Origin: Herbinix sp.
GTDB taxonomy: Bacteria; Bacillota; Clostridia; Lachnospirales; Lachnospiraceae
Direction of reading: 5' to 3'
Length of the DNA: 64,000 nt
NCBI GenBank assembly: GCA_029256105.1
Contig: JAQSYO010000012.1
Location: 1-64,000 of the forward strand
This document shows, one piece after another, positions 59,376 through 64,000 of this stretch. The notes under the pieces are model-generated. The model was given only the letters and a program-made list of their open reading frames with translations, was not told the origin of the DNA and did not search any database. Numbering within the stretch: position 1 is the stretch's first letter; each line of letters starts with the position of its first letter. Made by a program: the position numbers and the translations under genes.

Positions 59376-61811
59376 CTATACAATAATGATATGCGTTTTT
59401 CCATCATCCATAAGTTTTATCTTGTTTCCTATTACTTTTTCATTGTCAAGCATTACTTCCTGTGTAGACAATACTCCTTTACTTCTACTCTGTATTTTTA
59501 TATCGTATACAGTTGACCTGTATTTATACTGTATTGAATAGTCGCCAAAGCTTATCGGTGTCGCAGGATCAATCACAAGATAACCCTCCTCTTTTCTTAC
59601 CCCCAAAAACCAGTTAACCAAACCTTGATACATCCAACCTGCCGAACCGGTGTACCAGCTCCACCCACCTCTTCCCGTATAAGGAGGGCTTAATGATATG
59701 TCAGCTATCATTACATAAGGTTCTTTTTCATATCTCATGGAATCTCTTTTATTCAATGTGATGTGAATCGGATTTAACATGGTAAATAGGGTATGTGCCA
59801 TTTTATAATCTCCTATCATCGCACTGGCTATGGCAAGCCATACAGCAGCGTGGGTATACTGACCGCCATTTTCTCTAATTCCAGGATAATAGTTCTTGAT
59901 ATACCCAGGATTTTTACTGGTTTTATTAAAGGGTGGAGCCAGAAGCAGGGAGATTGATTCTTCTTCCTTAACTAAATAACGCCAGGCAGATTGCATCGCG
60001 GTTAAGGCTCTATCTTTGTTAGCACCTTTCGATATCACGCTCCAGGACTGACTTATTGAATCAATTCTGCATTCATCATTTTCTTTCGAGCCCATCTTAG
60101 TTCCGTCATCATAAAATGCTCTAAGATACCATTCTCCATCCCAGGTATGCTCCTCAATGCTATGGATTAAAGCTTCTCTTTTTTGTTCCAGTTCCTTTGC
60201 ATATTCTGGGTCATTTTCATAATAACAAAGTGGTATAAAATCCCCAAGCAGGGTGTATAAAAACCATGCCAGCCACACGCTTTCTCCGGTTCCCTCTATT
60301 CCCACTTCATTCATGCCATCATTCCAATCACCGCCACCCATTAAGGGTAGACCATGTATCCCAAACCTGGTAATTTGGATTGTTTTCTTGCAATGTTCAT
60401 ATACGTTATCTACCACATCAGAAATTTCTGGCGTAAACATGATATCATGTTGATTTTCTTCAAGTACCGGGCCTTTAATGTAGGGAACATTGTCTTTTAA
60501 TACATTGTAATCCCCTGTACCTCGAATATACGCTGCAGTGGCATAAGGCAACCATAATAAATCATCGGTTATTCTTGTACGAACCCCAACCCCCATAGGA
60601 GGATGCCACCAATGTTGAACATCACCCTCTACAAACTGCCGGCTGCAGGCGATGAGAATTTGGTTTCTTAAGGCACTTGGATTCGTTAATATCAGGGATA
60701 GGGTATCTTGAAGCTGATCTCTGTATCCATAAGCACCTCCACACTGGTAAAAGGCTGCTCTCGCATTTATTCTACAAGAAATTGTTTGGTATAAAAGCCA
60801 CCCATTTACCATAATGTCTATCGCTCTATCTTTTGTATTAACCTGGATGGTTCCTAAGGTCTCTTCCCAATAAGCTCTAACCTTTTCTAGCTCTTTTGGA
60901 ATCATTGAAATATCCTTATACTTATGACGAAGCGCATGTATTTGACCAAAATCACTACTCTGCCCAAGCCCAAATACCACAGTTTTACTTTCCTTTGGTC
61001 CTATTGCAACGGATACCTGTATGGCACCACAGGAGTCATAGCATACTCCTGTATTACAGGACAGCTTTGTATCTGCACCCTGTGGATTTAATATAGATCC
61101 TTTCGGTCCAAGGAATTCTTGTCTATCGCCGGTATACCCCTTTATCATCTCACTTGAGAAGATAAAAGCATTACTATTATTAAAATTAAAGGTATATAAA
61201 TTTTTAGCATTTAAATATTCATGCTCATTGTTATATGAGGTTAAAATATATGGATTCGTGTGCTCCCTTTGCGTGCCTAGAACCCACTCCACATAATAGG
61301 AAAGGCACAGATATTTCACCTTATCCGAATTATTCGTCAGCTTAAGTTCCCAAAGTTTTAGCGGTTCCTCCAGAGGAGTGAATACGGTAAGTTCTTGACT
61401 GGTGTTCGCTTCCTCATGTAGAAATTTGGTATACCCAAAGCCATGTCTCGTAAGGTAGGTTCCCCGATCTGTTCTTCCAAGGGATACGGGAGTCATGATG
61501 TCTCCCGTTATTTCGTCCAATATATAGATTGCTTCTGAGGCTTTGTCGCTCACCGGGTCATTGGACCATGGTGTTATCTTATTCTCTCTACTATTATAAG
61601 CCCAAGTAAACCCGGCTCCTGATTCCGATATATGAAACCCAAAGTTCTTATTTGCTATAACATTAATCCAAGGAGTCGGTGGTTTATTGCTTCCTTCCAG
61701 AAGAACTTCATATTCTCTTCCCTCCTCTATAAAACCGCCAAATCCATTGAAAAATTCATAGTTTTGACCTGCTTCTTTACTTTGTTGTATTGGTATATTC
61801 ACAGAATCCAA
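59376..61811 (-). CDS. GH94 phosphorylase-like protein, equivalent to the C-terminus of cyclic beta-1,2-glucan synthase
   Basis: YEFFNGFGGFIEEGREYEVLLE, CRINARAAFYQCGGAYGYRDQLQDTL, MGGGDWNDGMNEVG (GH94 acid region). ORF track ATG at 61841; TTG at 61811 has a strong SD AAGGAGG with 8-nt spacing. Confidence 0.88.
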   Translation of the reverse strand: MDSVNIPIQQSKEAGQNYEFFNGFGGFIEEGREYEVLLEGSNKPPTPWINVIANKNFGFHISESGAGFTWAYNSRENKITPWSNDPVSDKASEAIYILDEITGDIMTPVSLGRTDRGTYLTRHGFGYTKFLHEEANTSQELTVFTPLEEPLKLWELKLTNNSDKVKYLCLSYYVEWVLGTQREHTNPYILTSYNNEHEYLNAKNLYTFNFNNSNAFIFSSEMIKGYTGDRQEFLGPKGSILNPQGADTKLSCNTGVCYDSCGAIQVSVAIGPKESKTVVFGLGQSSDFGQIHALRHKYKDISMIPKELEKVRAYWEETLGTIQVNTKDRAIDIMVNGWLLYQTISCRINARAAFYQCGGAYGYRDQLQDTLSLILTNPSALRNQILIACSRQFVEGDVQHWWHPPMGVGVRTRITDDLLWLPYATAAYIRGTGDYNVLKDNVPYIKGPVLEENQHDIMFTPEISDVVDNVYEHCKKTIQITRFGIHGLPLMGGGDWNDGMNEVGIEGTGESVWLAWFLYTLLGDFIPLCYYENDPEYAKELEQKREALIHSIEEHTWDGEWYLRAFYDDGTKMGSKENDECRIDSISQSWSVISKGANKDRALTAMQSAWRYLVKEEESISLLLAPPFNKTSKNPGYIKNYYPGIRENGGQYTHAAVWLAIASAMIGDYKMAHTLFTMLNPIHITLNKRDSMRYEKEPYVMIADISLSPPYTGRGGWSWYTGSAGWMYQGLVNWFLGVRKEEGYLVIDPATPISFGDYSIQYKYRSTVYDIKIQSRSKGVLSTQEVMLDNEKVIGNKIKLMDDGKTHIIIV

Positions 61812-61843
61812 ATCATTTGCCTCCTTTCCTTTCTGAATCATCT

Positions 61844-64000
61844 TTATTCTTCAATAATTTCAGTTAGATTATCCTTGACATTTCTAAAGTAGATTCCTGT
61901 TTTTTCGGAAAATACAACCCTAGCGACCGTTAAGAGCAAATCAATCTCTGCGGGAATCATCTGATAAGAATGCAACATGAAAAGACTTGGCCTTTCGTTG
62001 CTCGTCTCGTAAATTCTTAGGGAGGTGGTAATATCATTAATCAAATCATCCACTTCCTGCATATAACCATGCTTTGCATCACTTAAAATAATAAGATCCA
62101 CAATAACACGATTAATTCTCAAATATTCATAAGCCTTCAGAACATCCTTTATGACGCCCGCTTCCTCTATCGATTTTACTCTAAGAAGTAGAATAGGATT
62201 ATCACCTGATACACCAAATCGCCATAGGAAACTTTGATTTTTAAAGTTTCTCCTTATATTTTCATCCGGACCTCTGTAATAACCGGAAGGATAGAAGATT
62301 GGACTGATTAAATCCTGAAAAGCGTTCATCTGCGGCCTCGAGATTTCAAGGTATTTCAGTTCAATCTCCGTTTGCAGTCTAAACTTCTCAAATATATCAT
62401 CAATTCGATAAGCAATTTTTAACTCTTCTCCAATTTTTATTGCTTCCTCCTTGTTTTGACACACGCCCGTTATAAATGAAATACAAGCCGTTTCACCCAC
62501 TCCTAAGGAAATACTAACACGCAAGCTCATAATCGGATCGTTACAAAAACCGGAAAGATTGGAAAGTGATATGCTGTTTACAATCGCATCCGGGTTTTCA
62601 AGTGAATTATTTCTCCCGATAAATTTAAGTCTATCATTCTCGTATTCCACTCTTTTTATTGGTATCGTTTGTGATTTGACCATATGCATAAGGTATGGAT
62701 TGCCACTATCCTTTTTACTTCGTCGCTTTGAAAGGAAGATTGATTGTTCTTCTAAAAATTCGCTTTCAATAAAAAGCTTATTAAACGCAGGATGACTTAA
62801 TTCTGCAAGATGGCTATCACCCACAACTTCAAGATAACTTGTGATTTCAAATTGCTTTCCCTCTTTTCCATTATTCGTTAAGGTAACTTTACGTATCTCT
62901 ATATTATGATTAGGATCAAGGCTGACCACTGTACACGAAGTAATATCCCCATCTCTTCTCTTAAATTCAGCTTGATGAGGAGAAAATATAACCTGATATT
63001 CATCCGGCTCTGTTCTTGTCGGATGATAAGCTGTGCTCCAGTACTTCCCTTTATTGATATCCTTTATATAAATATAGTTCCCCGTATTCGCATAAAGATC
63101 TGCTCTCCAGCGGTAGAGCATCATATTCTTGTAACTGCTAAAACCATCTCCGTCTGAAGTGATCATTAGGGAATATTTATTGTTAGAAAGGTAGTTTGCT
63201 ACGGGTATTTTCGGTGTAACACTGTTGACATAGCGGTTACTAAACACGTCTTCTCTGAAATATATCTTACCAATTTTAATTGTATATCCCCGCTTCGCAA
63301 TCGATATTAAATGGGATTGCCGCTTTTCTTCTAGCAGAACTTCAGTAGCTTTTACCATAGCTTCAGAATGGAATCTTTTCCGTATGATACCATGATTTAG
63401 AAAATTATTAATTGCCACTAAATTCATACCTTGATGGTGAGCCATAAAAGACCTTACAATGCAATACGGTGTCATTTCCACAGCATCCGGTCCATTAAAA
63501 TCAATTGCTTCATAAAATCCATATTCACCAAATGCACCTAACTCACTTAATTTTCTAAGATTTGATAAGCAGTCCTCACTCCCATATTCAATCGCTAGCA
63601 TGGTAGCATAAGGAGCTACCACTAGGGAGTTTTTACGTACCGGTTGTAATCTTAGTTTTGGAACTCCAAAAGCTTTATATTGGTAATTTGAATTAAGGTC
63701 AAAACGAAAATACTGAGATTCAGAGATACCCCATGGTATTCCCATTTCTTTTGCATAATTCATTTGTTGCAATACTGCCGCTTTTGATGATTCCGCATAT
63801 ACCGAACCTTCAAACTCTTTTAAAACCAGATTTGGCATTAAATATTCAAACATCGTCCCACTCCAAGAAACAAAGCATGGGATACCTTTTACTATTGTAA
63901 GTGGTCTTGCTAGCTTGTACCAATGTCTTAAGGGCACTTCGCCCATCGCTATTGCCAAAAAACTTGTTAATGAGGATTCAGACGCCATTAAATCATAGCA
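61844..64000 (-). CDS. Cyclic beta-1,2-glucan synthase-like protein: glucoamylase-like domain plus GH94-type N-terminal region (5' end beyond window)
   Basis: Frame continues past the tracked Met to the window edge (CYDLMASESSLTSFLAIAMGEVPLRHWYKLARP); CFVSWSGTMFEYLMPNL, FMAHHQGMNLVAINNFL. Confidence 0.9.
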   Translation of the reverse strand, partial: CYDLMASESSLTSFLAIAMGEVPLRHWYKLARPLTIVKGIPCFVSWSGTMFEYLMPNLVLKEFEGSVYAESSKAAVLQQMNYAKEMGIPWGISESQYFRFDLNSNYQYKAFGVPKLRLQPVRKNSLVVAPYATMLAIEYGSEDCLSNLRKLSELGAFGEYGFYEAIDFNGPDAVEMTPYCIVRSFMAHHQGMNLVAINNFLNHGIIRKRFHSEAMVKATEVLLEEKRQSHLISIAKRGYTIKIGKIYFREDVFSNRYVNSVTPKIPVANYLSNNKYSLMITSDGDGFSSYKNMMLYRWRADLYANTGNYIYIKDINKGKYWSTAYHPTRTEPDEYQVIFSPHQAEFKRRDGDITSCTVVSLDPNHNIEIRKVTLTNNGKEGKQFEITSYLEVVGDSHLAELSHPAFNKLFIESEFLEEQSIFLSKRRSKKDSGNPYLMHMVKSQTIPIKRVEYENDRLKFIGRNNSLENPDAIVNSISLSNLSGFCNDPIMSLRVSISLGVGETACISFITGVCQNKEEAIKIGEELKIAYRIDDIFEKFRLQTEIELKYLEISRPQMNAFQDLISPIFYPSGYYRGPDENIRRNFKNQSFLWRFGVSGDNPILLLRVKSIEEAGVIKDVLKAYEYLRINRVIVDLIILSDAKHGYMQEVDDLINDITTSLRIYETSNERPSLFMLHSYQMIPAEIDLLLTVARVVFSEKTGIYFRNVKDNLTEIIEE

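Noticed and set aside
1-64000. CRISPR arrays, tRNA/rRNA genes, prophage or transposase genes
   Set aside because: None recognised; the three tandem arrays have no spacers and no cas-like genes are present. A formal tRNAscan/cmsearch was not possible.

Overview
AT-rich, low-GC Firmicutes chromosome segment, probably a spore-forming Lachnospiraceae/Clostridia. Most genes lie on the minus strand. From left to right: the 5' end of a GAPDH gene (cut by the window edge); a Na/Pi cotransporter; a CotF-like/Gly-Ser-rich putative coat cluster; the sporulation/repair block spo0A-spoIVB-recN; a 1262-aa secreted protein with about 13 Big_2-like motifs; a Zn/Cd/Pb P-type ATPase with a CadC-like ArsR regulator; a hemerythrin-like protein; MATE, PHP and chemoreceptor genes; a myo-inositol catabolic cluster (iolA-E-D-B-C-J, a DeoR regulator and divergent iolG) with no obvious transporter; MgtC; a roughly 20 kb same-strand glycan-utilisation locus (GH36, PhnP-like MBL, DUF5054/GH38-like, an unknown 219-aa protein, an atypical HAD, an Opp-type ABC importer, a GntR/LacI regulator, an MFS transporter, GH38); an ECF sigma gene pair; DUF975; an alpha/beta hydrolase; an ABC-2 export cluster; and a cyclic beta-1,2-glucan synthase-like C-terminal region split into two ORFs. 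I saw no tRNA, rRNA, CRISPR array or intact mobile element. The best candidates for something undescribed are the glycan locus, with its two divergent GH38-fold proteins and non-canonical HAD, and the domain-boundary split of the cyclic-glucan-synthase-like protein. Smaller signals include three unrelated short intergenic tandem repeats (7, 20 and 11 bp periods) and several operator or leader candidates. All family calls come from reading the translated sequences by eye; no searches were run.
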